Shown here: positions 29,448 through 38,149 of the stretch, piece after piece
How positions within the stretch are numbered: position 1 is the stretch's first letter
How the letters are laid out: each line of letters begins with the position of its first letter
Origin: Mycobacterium sp. E1747
Lineage (GTDB): Bacteria; Actinomycetota; Actinomycetes; Mycobacteriales; Mycobacteriaceae
Direction: 5' to 3'
Length of the DNA: 51,481 nt
Assembly (NCBI RefSeq): GCF_001667775.1
Contig: NZ_LZJI01000130.1
Location: forward strand, 1-51,481
Translations under genes and position numbers: made by a program
The notes under the pieces: generated by a model
What the model saw: the letters and a program-made list of their open reading frames with translations, nothing else
The model's database searches: none
Told to the model about the DNA's origin: nothing

Positions 29448-30626
29448 TCAGACCGTACGCTGCGCCGCTTTCACGAGGTTGGATCCGATGATCAACCGCT
29501 GAATCTCGCTGGTGCCCTCGTAGAGCCGCAACAGCCGCACGTCGCGGTAGATGCGCTCGACGGGGACCCCACGCATGTAACCGCTGCCGCCATGCACCTG
29601 GACCGCGAGATCGGCCACGTTGCCGGCCATTTCGGTGCAGAACAGCTTCGCCGCCGAGGGCGCGACCCTGCGGTCCTCGCCGGATACCCAGAGCCGCGCG
29701 GCCTCACGCACCAGCGCGCGTCCGGCGAGCACCCCGGTCTGCTGGTCGGCGATCATCGCCTGAACCAACTGGAACTGTCCGATCGGCGTGCCGCCCTGCG
29801 TCGCGGTGGCGGCATAGGAGACGGACTCGTCGAGTGCGCGTTGCGCGGCGCCAACCGCGAGGGCGGCGATGTGGACCCGGCCTCGGGCCAGCGAGGTCAT
29901 CGCGGCTCGATAGCCGATGTCTTCGCTGCCGCCGATCAGTGCGCCGCCCTCGACCCGGACGTCGTTGAAGCTGACGTCGGCGGTCCACGCGCCTTCCTGG
30001 CCCATTTTGGCGTCCTTGGTGCCGACTTCGACGCCCGGCGCGTCACCGGGGACGAGGAATACCGCGATTCCGGGCCCCTCGTCGTCGGCCGGCCGGGAGC
30101 GCGCGAAGACCACGAACAGGTCCGCGACGGGCGCGTTGGTGATGAACCGCTTCTGCCCGGAGATCACCCAATCGCCTTGGTCGCGGACGGCTTTGGTCCG
30201 CAGTCCGGCCGGATTCGATCCGGCGCCCGGCTCGGTCAACGCGAACGAGGCGACGACGTCGCCGGACGCCATCGATTCCAGCCAGCGGGCCTTCTGCTCG
30301 TCCGTGCCGAAGCCGACCAGGACCTGGCCCGCGATGCCGTTGTTGGTGCCGAACATCGAGCGCAATGCCAGCGACGTGTAACCCATCTCCATCGCCAGCT
30401 CGACATCTTGCATCAGGTTCAGCCCGAGGCCGCCCCACTGTTGCGGAACCGCGTATCCGAACAAGCCCATTTTCTTGGCCTGGTCACGCAGGTCATCGGG
30501 TACCCGATCCTCGGTGAGGATCTCCTGTTCGCGCGGGACCACGGCCGTACGAACGAAGTGTCGGGTCTGGGCCAGGATGTCCTGGAAATCGTCGTCGGAG
30601 ACCTCGGGTTGTTCGGCGGTGGTCAT
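29448..30626 (-). CDS. Acyl-CoA dehydrogenase
   Basis: FAD enzyme introducing the alpha-beta double bond in acyl-CoA. The 392-residue protein has the usual three domains: N-terminal helices, FAD-binding strand ASFALTEPGAGSNPAGLRTKA and KRFITNAPVADLFVVFA, and C-terminal helices with VQVHGGSGYMRGVPVERIYRDVR. The catalytic Glu is in LRLYEGTSEIQRLIIG. ATG 30626 (MTTAEQPEV) is preferred because GGAG lies nine bases upstream; an ATG five codons earlier exists. It is divergent from the fabG2 operon across a 163-base region with a palindrome. The acyl substrate is unknown. Confidence 0.92.
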   Translation of the reverse strand: MTTAEQPEVSDDDFQDILAQTRHFVRTAVVPREQEILTEDRVPDDLRDQAKKMGLFGYAVPQQWGGLGLNLMQDVELAMEMGYTSLALRSMFGTNNGIAGQVLVGFGTDEQKARWLESMASGDVVASFALTEPGAGSNPAGLRTKAVRDQGDWVISGQKRFITNAPVADLFVVFARSRPADDEGPGIAVFLVPGDAPGVEVGTKDAKMGQEGAWTADVSFNDVRVEGGALIGGSEDIGYRAAMTSLARGRVHIAALAVGAAQRALDESVSYAATATQGGTPIGQFQLVQAMIADQQTGVLAGRALVREAARLWVSGEDRRVAPSAAKLFCTEMAGNVADLAVQVHGGSGYMRGVPVERIYRDVRLLRLYEGTSEIQRLIIGSNLVKAAQRTV

Positions 30627-30727
30627 AGGCGGACGCTCCATCGTTGGCAGTGGCGGTCGTTCGGCCGCGAGCGGCCGGCCGGTTCAACGGCCCGGGTGGG
30701 AACCCGGCACCGGAGCAGATCCTATAT

Positions 30728-30744
30728 GAAATATGATATTCGAT
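30728..30744. promoter_or_regulatory. Palindromic operator candidate in the fabG2/dehydrogenase divergent promoter
   Basis: TGAAATATGATATTCGA contains the perfect odd palindrome AATAT-G-ATATT in an otherwise GC-rich region. The same AT-rich patch gives a plausible rightward -10, TATGAT at 30733-30738, about 45 bases before the fabG2 start. It is positioned to control both divergent transcripts; the GntR protein encoded at the operon end is the obvious candidate binder. Confidence 0.5.
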
Positions 30745-30789
30745 TGCCGGGGCGTCCCCGGGACGAAAGCACAGGGAGGCGGGAATCAG

Positions 30790-31530
30790 GTGTCGATGCT
30801 GACAGGTCAGACCGCGGTGATCACCGGCGGTGCGCAGGGACTGGGTCTGGCCATCGCGGAACGCTTTGTCGCCGAGGGCGCGCGAGTTGTGCTGGGCGAC
30901 GTCAATCTCGAAGAAACCCAGGTGGTGGCGAAGCAGCTGGGGGGCGACGATGTCGCGGTCGCGGTGCGATGCAATGTCACGCAGGCAGCCGACGTCGAGA
31001 CCCTGATTCAGACCGCCGTGGAGCGTTTCGGCGGCCTGGACATCATGGTCAACAACGCCGGGATCACTCGGGACGCGACGATGCGCAAGATGACCGAGGA
31101 GCAGTTCGATCAGGTCATCGCCGTGCATCTGAAGGGAACGTGGAACGGGACCCGGTTGGCCGCCGCCGTCATGCGGGAAAACAAGCGGGGCGTCATCATC
31201 AACATGTCCTCGGTGTCGGGGAAGGTCGGCATGGTCGGCCAAACCAACTATTCGGCGGCCAAGGCCGGCATCGTCGGCATGACCAAGGCGGCCGCCAAAG
31301 AGTTGGCCTACCTGGGCGTCCGGGTGAACGCGATCGCACCCGGTTTGATCCGCTCCGCGATGACCGAGGCCATGCCGCAGCACATATGGGATTCCAAGGT
31401 TGCCGAGGTGCCGATGGGTCGGGCCGGCGAACCCAGCGAGGTCGCCAGCGTGGCGCTCTTCCTGGCGTCCGACCTGTCCTCGTACATGACCGGGACCGTC
31501 ATGGAGATCACCGGAGGTCGGCACCTATGA
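30790..31530 (+). CDS. fabG2: 3-oxoacyl-ACP/CoA reductase, SDR family
   Basis: Close to M. tuberculosis FabG2 (Rv1350). A 246-residue NAD(P)H Rossmann-fold reductase: cofactor loop [23 protein letters not shown], catalytic Ser in [11 protein letters not shown], and YxxxK in [12 protein letters not shown]-terminal [15 protein letters not shown] and [15 protein letters not shown] are typical. GTG 30790 follows AGGGAGG. It heads an operon with thiolase, CoA transferase, dehydrogenase and GntR genes and overlaps the thiolase start by four bases, so here it likely serves as a 3-hydroxyacyl-CoA dehydrogenase; that role is inferred. Confidence 0.93.
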   Translation: MSMLTGQTAVITGGAQGLGLAIAERFVAEGARVVLGDVNLEETQVVAKQLGGDDVAVAVRCNVTQAADVETLIQTAVERFGGLDIMVNNAGITRDATMRKMTEEQFDQVIAVHLKGTWNGTRLAAAVMRENKRGVIINMSSVSGKVGMVGQTNYSAAKAGIVGMTKAAAKELAYLGVRVNAIAPGLIRSAMTEAMPQHIWDSKVAEVPMGRAGEPSEVASVALFLASDLSSYMTGTVMEITGGRHL

Positions 31531-32753
31531 GCGCGATGCGCGAGACAGTCATCTGTGAACCCGTGCGCACCCCCATCGGCCGCTACGGCGGGGTGTTCAA
31601 GTCGCTGACCGCCGTCGACCTGGGCGTGGCCGCGCTGAAGGGTCTCCTCGAACGAACCGGAATCTCGCCCGACGCGGTGCAGGACGTCATCCTCGGCCAC
31701 TGCTACCCGAGCAGTGAGGCGCCGGCGATCGGTCGGGTGGTGGCGCTGGATGCCGGGCTGCCGGTCACCGTCCCCGGGATGCAGGTCGATCGCCGATGCG
31801 GGTCGGGCCTGCAGGCGGTGATTCAGGCGTGCATGCAAGTTGGCAACGGCGATCACGATCTCGTCGTCGCCGGCGGCTGCGAAAGCATGAGCAACGTCGC
31901 GTTCTATTCCACCGACATGCGTTGGGGCGGCGCGCGAACCGGTGTCCGGGTACACGACGGGCTGGCGCGTGGCCGCACCACCGCCGGTGGCAAGCACTAT
32001 CCGGTGCCGGGCGGGATGCTCGAGACCGCGGAGAACTTGCGGCGCCAGTACAGCATTCCGCGGCTGGAACAGGACGAGCTCGCGGTGCGATCGCACCAGC
32101 GCGCGGTGGCAGCGCAGAAGGACGGCATCCTGGCCGAGGAGATCATCGCGGTCGCGGTCCGCACCCGACAGGGTGAGGAATTGGTCGACACCGACGAGCA
32201 TCCGCGCGCCGACACCTCGGTGGAATCGTTGAGTAAGCTCAAACCCGTTCTGCTGGGCGAGGATCCGGAGGCGACCGTGACGGCCGGCAACTCCAGCGGC
32301 CAGAACGACGCGGCATCGATGTGCGTGGTGACCACCCCAGCGAAGGCGGCCGAATGCGGGCTGACGCCGTTGGTCCGCTTGGTGTCGTGGGGGTCGGCCG
32401 GGGTGGCGCCCAACGTCATGGGCATCGGCCCGGTTCCGGCCACCGAAGCCGCCCTGGCCAAGGCCGGTCTGCGGTTGTCCGACATCGACGTCATCGAGCT
32501 CAACGAAGCCTTTGCCGCGCAGGCCCTTGCGGTGATGCGCGAATGGAATTTCGGCGCCGCCGACCACGAGCGGACGAACGTGCACGGGTCGGGAATCTCG
32601 CTGGGCCATCCCGTCGGCGCGACCGGCGGCCGGATGCTGGCGACGCTGGCGCGCGAACTGGGCCGCCGCCAGGCGCGCTACGGGCTGGAGACCATGTGCA
32701 TCGGCGGCGGGCAGGGGCTGGCCGCGATCTTCGAGCGGGTCGCCGCGTCGTGA
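31527..32753 (+). CDS. Acetyl-CoA acetyltransferase (thiolase)
   Basis: A 408-residue thiolase. The nucleophilic Cys is in [15 protein letters not shown] (about residue 91), His in [17 protein letters not shown] (about 360) and the second Cys in [15 protein letters not shown] [26 protein letters not shown] carries the conserved NEAF. ATG overlaps the fabG2 stop and its own stop overlaps the CoA-transferase start (GTGA), so the set is tightly coupled. It is absent at this position in M. tuberculosis. Likely role: thiolytic last step of a dedicated beta-oxidation. Confidence 0.93.
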   Translation: MSAMRETVICEPVRTPIGRYGGVFKSLTAVDLGVAALKGLLERTGISPDAVQDVILGHCYPSSEAPAIGRVVALDAGLPVTVPGMQVDRRCGSGLQAVIQACMQVGNGDHDLVVAGGCESMSNVAFYSTDMRWGGARTGVRVHDGLARGRTTAGGKHYPVPGGMLETAENLRRQYSIPRLEQDELAVRSHQRAVAAQKDGILAEEIIAVAVRTRQGEELVDTDEHPRADTSVESLSKLKPVLLGEDPEATVTAGNSSGQNDAASMCVVTTPAKAAECGLTPLVRLVSWGSAGVAPNVMGIGPVPATEAALAKAGLRLSDIDVIELNEAFAAQALAVMREWNFGAADHERTNVHGSGISLGHPVGATGGRMLATLARELGRRQARYGLETMCIGGGQGLAAIFERVAAS

Positions 32754-33952
32754 CCGCTCCGTTGAGCGGCCTCACCGTCGTCGAGGTGTCCAGTTTCGTC
32801 GCCGCGCCGCTGTGCGGAATGACGCTGGGACAGCTTGGCGCGCAGGTGATCCGGGTCGACCCGATCGGCGGTGCCTCCGACGTCCAGCGATGGCCGCTGG
32901 CCGCCGGCGGCACGTCGATCTATTGGACCGGCCTGAACAAGGGAAAGCGTTCGGCCACCATCGATCTGCGCTCGGCCGAGGGCCACGAGCTGGTCCAGCG
33001 GCTGATCGTCGAGGGCGACGGCATCGTCGTCACCAACGCCGCCGGGCTGTCCTGGCTCGGGCACGACGTGTTGGCCGCCAAGCGTTCCGACGTGATCAGC
33101 GTCCAGCTGCTGGGCCGCGGCGACGGGTCCACCGCGGTGGATTACACCGTCAACGCGGGTGTCGGGTACCCGCTCGTCACAGGTCCGGCCGAACACGCCG
33201 GCCCGATCAACCACGTGTTGCCGGCCTGGGACGTGTGCTGCGGCCTGTACGCGGCGCTGGCCGTGGTCACCGCCGTCCGGCGCCGCGAGCAGAGCGGGGT
33301 GGGCGCGCGCGTCAGCCTCGCGCTGGAGGATGTCGCGCTGGCCACGGCGGGAAACCTCGGGCTGCTGACCGAACCCCAGGTCAACGGCACCCAGCGGCAG
33401 CGGCTCGGCAACGCCATCTACGGCCAGTACGGGCAGGACTTCACCAGCAGCGACGGGGTTGGCTTCATGGTTGTCACCCTGACGCGCAGGCACTTTCGCG
33501 ACCTCGTCGCCGTGACCGGCACGGGTGCGGCGGTGTCGGCGCTCGAGGACGCGCTGGGCGTGGACTTCGGCTCGGAGGGCGACCGCTACCGCTACCGTGA
33601 CGCCCTGTCCGGGCTGTTCGCCACCTGGTTCGCCGATCACAAGGCCGGCGAGGTCACCGCCGCGCTGTCGGCGACCACGGTGCTGTTCGAGCGGTACCGC
33701 ACCTTCGCCGAGGCCGCCGCCGATGCCATGGTGACCGCCAACCCGCTGTTTTCCCGGCTGCACCAACCGGGCGTCGGGGACTATTTCGCCCCCGGCCTGC
33801 CGGCCGCGTTCGACGGCACGCATCCGCCGAGCGCGCCGGCCCCCGCGCTTGGCCAGGACACCGCCGAGCTGCTCACCGAGCGCCTGGGCTTGACCACCGC
33901 GGACATCGCACGCCTGACGAGCGCCCAAACGATAGGGACGGACAACGCATGA
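32750..33952 (+). CDS. Family III (CaiB/BaiF) CoA transferase
   Basis: A 400-residue protein with GLTVVEVSSFVAAPLCGMTLGQLGAQVIRVD at the N-terminus and NKGKRSATIDLRSAEG, both hallmarks of the interlocked CaiB/BaiF fold. Its acyl acceptor and donor are unknown. In the segment where family members carry the catalytic Asp this protein reads LPAWDVCCGLYAALAV, so that Asp is probably WD. It may activate the pathway's acid by CoA transfer. Overlaps both neighbours by four bases. Confidence 0.88.
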   Translation: MTAPLSGLTVVEVSSFVAAPLCGMTLGQLGAQVIRVDPIGGASDVQRWPLAAGGTSIYWTGLNKGKRSATIDLRSAEGHELVQRLIVEGDGIVVTNAAGLSWLGHDVLAAKRSDVISVQLLGRGDGSTAVDYTVNAGVGYPLVTGPAEHAGPINHVLPAWDVCCGLYAALAVVTAVRRREQSGVGARVSLALEDVALATAGNLGLLTEPQVNGTQRQRLGNAIYGQYGQDFTSSDGVGFMVVTLTRRHFRDLVAVTGTGAAVSALEDALGVDFGSEGDRYRYRDALSGLFATWFADHKAGEVTAALSATTVLFERYRTFAEAAADAMVTANPLFSRLHQPGVGDYFAPGLPAAFDGTHPPSAPAPALGQDTAELLTERLGLTTADIARLTSAQTIGTDNA

Positions 33953-35142
33953 CGAGACTCGCCCAAACCCTCGGCCTGACCGAGTTCCAGACCGAAATCG
34001 TCGCCACGGTCCGGCAATTCGTCGAGAAAGAGGTCATTCCCACCGCGTCGCAGCTCGAGCACGACGACGCCTACCCGCAGCACATCGTCGATCAGATGCG
34101 GGATATGGGCCTGTTCGGGCTGATGATTCCCGAGGAATACGGCGGGCTTGGGGAGTCGCTGCTGACCTACGCCCTGTGCGTTGAGGAGTTGGCGCGCGGC
34201 TGGATGAGCGTGTCGGGGGTGCTCAACACCCACTTCATCGTGGCCTACATGGTGCGCCAGCACGGGACCGACGCGCAAAAGCAGCGGTTCCTGCCACGCA
34301 TGGCGACCGGTGAGACCCGCGGCGCGTTCTCGATGTCGGAGCCGGAGCTGGGCTCTGACGTCGCCGCGATCCGAACCCGGGCTCGGCGCGACGCGGACGG
34401 AAGCTACACGATCAACGGTCAGAAGATGTGGCTGACCAATGGCGGCAGTTCGACCCTGGTCGCGGTGCTGGTTCGCACCGACGAAGGCGCGGACAAGCCA
34501 CACCGCAACCTCACTGCCTTCCTCGTCGAAAAGCCAACGGGATTCGGCGAAGTCGTGCCAGGCCTGGTGATACCCGGCAAGATCGACAAGCTGGGCTACA
34601 AGGGCATCGACACCACCGAGCTGATCTTCGACGGCTACCGGGCCAACGCCGACGACGTCCTCGGCGGCACCACCGGGCAGGGCTTCTTCCAGATGATGGA
34701 CGGCATCGAGGTCGGCCGGGTCAACGTGTCGGCCCGGGCCTGCGGTGTCGGCATTCGCGCCTTCGAGCTCGCGGTCCGCTACGCACAACAGCGCCACACC
34801 TTCGGTAAGCCCATCGCCGAGCATCAGGCCATCGCATTCCAGCTGGCCGAGATGGCTACCAAAGTCGAAGCGGCGCACCTGATGATGGTCAACGCCGCGC
34901 GGCTGAAGGATTCGGGGGAGCGCAACGACGTCGCCGCCGGGATGGCTAAATACCTGTGCAGCGAATATTGCACCGAGGTAACGCAGCAGAGCTTCCGGAT
35001 CCATGGCGGCTACGGCTATTCCAAGGAATACGAGATCGAGCGGCTGATGCGGGATGCGCCGTTCCTGCTGATCGGCGAGGGCACCAGCGAAATTCAGAAG
35101 AACATCATCAGCAAGCGGCTGCTTGCCGAGTACCAGCTGTAG
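33949..35142 (+). CDS. Acyl-CoA dehydrogenase
   Basis: A 397-residue full-length FAD dehydrogenase: MGLFGLMIPEEYGGLGES, FSMSEPELGSDVAAIRTRA, KMWLTNGGSSTLVAVLVRT, VGIRAFELAVRYAQQRHTFGKPI, RIHGGYGYSKEYEIERLMRD, and catalytic Glu in LLIGEGTSEIQKNII. It is start-coupled to the CoA transferase (ATGA). With fabG2 and thiolase it supplies the oxidising steps of a CoA-thioester catabolic route; an enoyl-CoA hydratase gene is not present in this operon. Confidence 0.93.
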   Translation: MTRLAQTLGLTEFQTEIVATVRQFVEKEVIPTASQLEHDDAYPQHIVDQMRDMGLFGLMIPEEYGGLGESLLTYALCVEELARGWMSVSGVLNTHFIVAYMVRQHGTDAQKQRFLPRMATGETRGAFSMSEPELGSDVAAIRTRARRDADGSYTINGQKMWLTNGGSSTLVAVLVRTDEGADKPHRNLTAFLVEKPTGFGEVVPGLVIPGKIDKLGYKGIDTTELIFDGYRANADDVLGGTTGQGFFQMMDGIEVGRVNVSARACGVGIRAFELAVRYAQQRHTFGKPIAEHQAIAFQLAEMATKVEAAHLMMVNAARLKDSGERNDVAAGMAKYLCSEYCTEVTQQSFRIHGGYGYSKEYEIERLMRDAPFLLIGEGTSEIQKNIISKRLLAEYQL

Positions 35143-35144
35143 CC

Positions 35145-35837
35145 ATGCCGGTTCCGGATTTCGCCGCACGGCCCCAACTCTCGGACGATGTCGCGCGCTT
35201 GATCCGCCAGCGGATCTTCGATGGCACCTACGTCGCGGGGTCCTACGTCCGCCTAGATCAACTCGCCGCCGAGCTGGGCATCAGCGTCACGCCGGTGCGC
35301 GAAGCGCTGTTCGCCCTTCGCGCCGAGGGCTTGATCGACCAACGGCCCCGGCGGGGTTTCATGGTGTTGCCGGTGACCGGGCGCGACGTCAACGACGTCG
35401 CGAACGTGCAGGCCCACGTCGGCGGCGAACTCGCCGCCCGGGCCGCGATCAACATCACCGACGACCAACTGCGCGAACTCAAACAGATCCAGGCGGAGCT
35501 CGAAGACGCCTACGCGGGTGAGGACGACGAGCGGACGGTGCGGCTCAACCATCAATTCCACCGGGCCATCAACCTCGCCGCCGACTCGCCAAAGCTGGCT
35601 CAGCTGATGTCCCAGATCACCCGCTACGCACCGGAATCGGTGTTTCCCGCCATCGAGGGCTGGCCGGAACAGTCGATGAGGGACCATCGCCGGATCCTCT
35701 CCGCGCTGAAGAAGCGCGACGAGGTGCTCGCCCGCGCGTCGATGTCACAGCATCTCGCAGCGGGCGCGGTCCCCCTGATCGACCATCTCACCGCGCGTGG
35801 CGTGGTCGTCGACAGGAGCGGGCCCGCCCCGGCCTAA
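35145..35837 (+). CDS. GntR-family (FadR/FCD type) transcriptional regulator
   Basis: A 230-residue repressor-type protein. The N-terminal winged helix (about 15-75) includes YVRLDQLAAELGISVTPVREALFALRAEGLI; the FCD ligand domain follows, with metal/ligand positions in LNHQFHRAINLAAD and MRDHRRILSALKKRD. It begins two bases after the dehydrogenase stop, so it is the last gene of the fabG2 operon and probably senses an acyl-CoA or acid from that route and feeds back on the promoter palindrome at 30728-30744 (inference). Confidence 0.92.
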   Translation: MPVPDFAARPQLSDDVARLIRQRIFDGTYVAGSYVRLDQLAAELGISVTPVREALFALRAEGLIDQRPRRGFMVLPVTGRDVNDVANVQAHVGGELAARAAINITDDQLRELKQIQAELEDAYAGEDDERTVRLNHQFHRAINLAADSPKLAQLMSQITRYAPESVFPAIEGWPEQSMRDHRRILSALKKRDEVLARASMSQHLAAGAVPLIDHLTARGVVVDRSGPAPA

Positions 35838-35906
35838 CTGTTGTTTCCCGCGCATGCCTGCGCATATTCTCCCCTGGGAGGGGGCAACGACATATAGCGA
35901 GGAACA

Positions 35907-36269
35907 GTGCCCCGAACGATCCGCACGTCGGCCATATTCGGTGTAGCCGTGGTCGCGATAGCTCTTGCACCGCCGGCCGTCGCCGACACACTCGACCCGA
36001 TCCCCGGCAACGGTGTCTTTGTCGTGGGCCCCGACATCGCACCGGGCCTCTACCACACGGGCGGCTCGGGATCGGCCTTCGGAGTCTGGATCAACAACGT
36101 GCCCACCCAGGACTCGATGTGCTCGTGGTTCACCTACAGCACGCCCGACGCGAACAAGGAGCATGTGCTTCAGACGAACACCTCGATCGGCCCGATGTAT
36201 GCGAACATCAACACCGCGGTCAAGGCTTTCGAGTCGCAGAACTGTCAGCCCTGGACGCGGGTCTCTTAG
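35907..36269 (+). CDS. Secreted conserved mycobacterial protein (Rv1352 homologue)
   Basis: A 120-residue protein with a Sec signal peptide (IRTSAIFGVAVVAIALAPPAVA, cleavage likely after ...PPAVA-D). The mature part has GVFVVGPDIAPGLYHTGG, CSWFTYSTPD, NTSIGPMYANI and NCQPWTRVS, with two cysteines that could form a disulfide. This DIAPGxYxT pattern recurs in small exported actinobacterial proteins of unknown function. Start GTG 35907 has AGGAAC about five bases before it and AT-rich CATATAG upstream as a possible -10. It converges with the TetR gene. Confidence 0.88.
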   Translation: MPRTIRTSAIFGVAVVAIALAPPAVADTLDPIPGNGVFVVGPDIAPGLYHTGGSGSAFGVWINNVPTQDSMCSWFTYSTPDANKEHVLQTNTSIGPMYANINTAVKAFESQNCQPWTRVS

Positions 36270-36366
36270 GGCGGATCCGTCTCGATCAACACCTCCCGCA
36301 GCCGGGCCGGTGTCGACTTGCCGGTGCCTCCGGACCCGAGGCTTGGTAAGCCGATTCGGTGTAAGG

Positions 36367-37179
36367 CTAGCGCGCGGCCGGGGCCTTGGTCCGCGCCCGC
36401 GACCCGGGCGCCTTGGCCGCCTTGCGCGTCCGTGACGGCGCCGCCTTGCCGCCTTTGGCTCCCTTGCCCTCCTCGATCAACCGGCTGGCGTGATCGAGGA
36501 TGCAGCCAAGGCCGTACTCGAAGTTGGTCTCGTCGGGGGCGCCGATCCGGTGGCCGATTCGGCTGACCTGAGCCAGCAGCGGGGTCTTCTGGGGGTCGAT
36601 GGCGACGGCGTCCTCAATGGCACGCGCGCCCTCGTCGGAGGATTGGTGCTTTTCGTACAGCCGCTGCAGCACCACCGATCCGCGGACGTGCACCGAAACC
36701 GCCGAGTAGGTGTCGAAGGCATCCTCTGGCGAAAGGCCGGCTTCGACGAGGTTGGCGATGGCCTTCTCCATCCCCTCGGCGCCCAGCCGTGCCGCCTTTG
36801 GACTGAGCGCAGCGCGAATCAGAATCAGGTCGCACAGAATTGGGTTGCCCATGAATGTTTTCCGCATCAGGCGCGCATGGTTGCGCAACGTCTCGCGCCA
36901 GTCGTTGGCCTCGACGTAGGGTGTGGCGAACACGTACTTGCTCAACGCGCGATCGGTCATCGCGTTGAGCAGATCGTCCTTCTTGCGGAAATACCAGTAG
37001 ATGCTGGTGACACCGACGCCGAGATGTTTGCCCAGCAGCGGCATGCTCAAGTTGTCGATCGACACTCGCTCCGCGAGTTCGAATGCGCCACTGATGATGT
37101 CATCGGGGTTGATGGATCCGCGTTCGCGTCGTTGACGCTTGTCGGCGGTGGCCTGCTTTGCCACTACGGGCACCTCCAT
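36367..37179 (-). CDS. TetR-family regulator with Lys/Ala-rich basic tail (Rv1353c homologue)
   Basis: A 270-residue regulator. The helix-turn-helix (about 25-65) reads SIDNLSMPLLGKHLGVGVTSIYWYFRKKDDLLNAM; the C-terminal ligand domain contains ILCDLILIRAALSPKAARLG and VSVHVRGSVVLQRLYEKHQ. The last ~30 residues (KGAKGGKAAPSRTRKAAKA...) are basic and low in complexity, like histone-like tails, and may add non-specific DNA binding. ATG 37179 (MEVPVVAKQ) matches the M. tuberculosis start. A 19-base site shared with other promoters of the neighbourhood lies at 37296-37314, about 117 bases upstream. Confidence 0.92.
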   Translation of the reverse strand: MEVPVVAKQATADKRQRRERGSINPDDIISGAFELAERVSIDNLSMPLLGKHLGVGVTSIYWYFRKKDDLLNAMTDRALSKYVFATPYVEANDWRETLRNHARLMRKTFMGNPILCDLILIRAALSPKAARLGAEGMEKAIANLVEAGLSPEDAFDTYSAVSVHVRGSVVLQRLYEKHQSSDEGARAIEDAVAIDPQKTPLLAQVSRIGHRIGAPDETNFEYGLGCILDHASRLIEEGKGAKGGKAAPSRTRKAAKAPGSRARTKAPAAR

Positions 37180-37295
37180 CACGATGTATCCTGTGCATGC
37201 GGTTGGAGAGCCGTGCCAACTCACCTGCCTATACGTAGGCGTGTCGCCGCTCGACGATGGCCGTCAACCGGGCTTCCGTGCGCTTTTCCAACTGC

Positions 37296-37314
37296 TACTG
37301 TAATACCTATCGTA
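37296..37314 (-). promoter_or_regulatory. Shared operator candidate, site A
   Basis: Minus-strand TACGATAGGTATTACAGTA. It shares TACnnnnGnnnTTACAGTA with sites at 40755-40773 and 43245-43263. It is upstream of the TetR gene. Confidence 0.55.
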
Positions 37315-37385
37315 GGCTTTTTGGTAACGACGGCCTGACGGTGAAGACGACCGGGCACAAGCCCATTGGACGAGCCACCCGGTGA

Positions 37386-37616
37386 GCCACGGATTTAGGC
37401 CTGGCAAATCTCGCAACGGTGGTCATTGGTGGCAGCCGTGCGATGGGTTTGGCGGCGCCCCGATGCTTAGCCGATGCCGGCCGCTCGGCGCCTACCCCGC
37501 GCCCGCCGCCAGCAGGAGTTGCCACCCCAAGCCACCTCGCAGATCGAGCAGGCGTATCCCCGCCTCGGGCTTGTCGCCGCATAGCAACTCGGCAAAAGAC
37601 CTGTGCGACAAGCTGA
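37386..37616 (+). pseudogene. Remnant of a short-chain dehydrogenase N-terminus
   Basis: From 37392 the frame reads DLGLANLATVVIGGSRAMG then LAAPRCLADAGRSAP, which resembles the first beta strand, glycine loop and first helix of an SDR (usual TGGSRGMGLAAARxLADAGA) with the loop degraded. After about 35 codons it turns into Pro/Arg-rich sequence and stops at 37616. No start codon precedes it in frame except an internal GTG at 37419. The fragment appears to be decayed. Confidence 0.4.
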
Positions 37617-37624
37617 CTGACGAG

Positions 37625-37660
37625 CAAGGGCCCGACCACCAGCCGGTGACCGGGCCCTTG
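37625..37660 (-). terminator. Hairpin terminator after the CsbD-like gene
   Basis: CAAGGGCCCG (37625-37634) pairs perfectly with CGGGCCCTTG (37651-37660), a 10-bp GC-rich stem with a 16-base loop. It lies 14 bases beyond the stop of the leftward CsbD-like gene. No long U-tract follows, which is usual in mycobacteria. Confidence 0.7.
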
Positions 37661-37674
37661 TCACCCCGTTCTTT

Positions 37675-37914
37675 TTACTGCTGTTCGGCCTTCTCGCGGG
37701 CCTCCGCGGACTTGGCCTTGCCCCGCGCCGTCTCGGCCGCAGCTTCCTTCTTCGCCGCGCTGCGCTGCGCGTCGGCCTTGTCCTGCTGCGCCTGGCCCTC
37801 GTTGACCAGATCGTTGCGTCCGATGATCGTGCCGACGATCTCCTTGGCCTTGCCGAAGACTGCCTCGACGATGCCCTGGATGGCCTCGATCGGGCCGCTC
37901 TTGATGTCCACCAT
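37675..37914 (-). CDS. CsbD-like stress protein
   Basis: A 79-residue hydrophilic protein. Residues 1-42 match the CsbD pattern (GPIEAIQGIVEAVFGKAKEIVGTIIGRNDLVNEGQAQQDKADAQ); the rest is a charged Ala/Lys/Glu helix ending AREKAEQQ. Related proteins are induced by general stress in other bacteria; a mycobacterial member has been linked to microaggregate formation in M. avium, as I recall and have not checked. ATG 37914 is chosen for the strong GGGAGGGA seven bases upstream. It has its own terminator, so it is monocistronic. Confidence 0.88.
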   Translation of the reverse strand: MVDIKSGPIEAIQGIVEAVFGKAKEIVGTIIGRNDLVNEGQAQQDKADAQRSAAKKEAAAETARGKAKSAEAREKAEQQ

Positions 37915-38122
37915 GGCGTTTCCCTCCCTGTCAGTGGGTATCTCTTCCGCTTTCCCAAATCGGCGGTCGGAGAAAACATGGTGCGGACGTGGCGCTCGCC
38001 ACACCGCGCGACATCAGCGGATTCGTGTGCCGGTGTACCACGGTCGACGATTCGGCCGAGTGCGCAGAGACGCGCTGTTCGGCGCCGGTTCGCGGGGGTG
38101 TGGCCGCGGTTGTGGAAACCGG

Positions 38123-38141
38123 TACCGATAGGTATACGGTA
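38123..38141 (+). promoter_or_regulatory. Shared operator candidate, site D (variant)
   Basis: TACCGATAGGTATACGGTA. It resembles site A with a one-base shift inside the spacer (TAC-GATAGGTAT core conserved). It lies upstream of the amidohydrolase fragment and the dehydrogenase at 38332. Confidence 0.4.
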
Positions 38142-38149
38142 TGCGTAAA

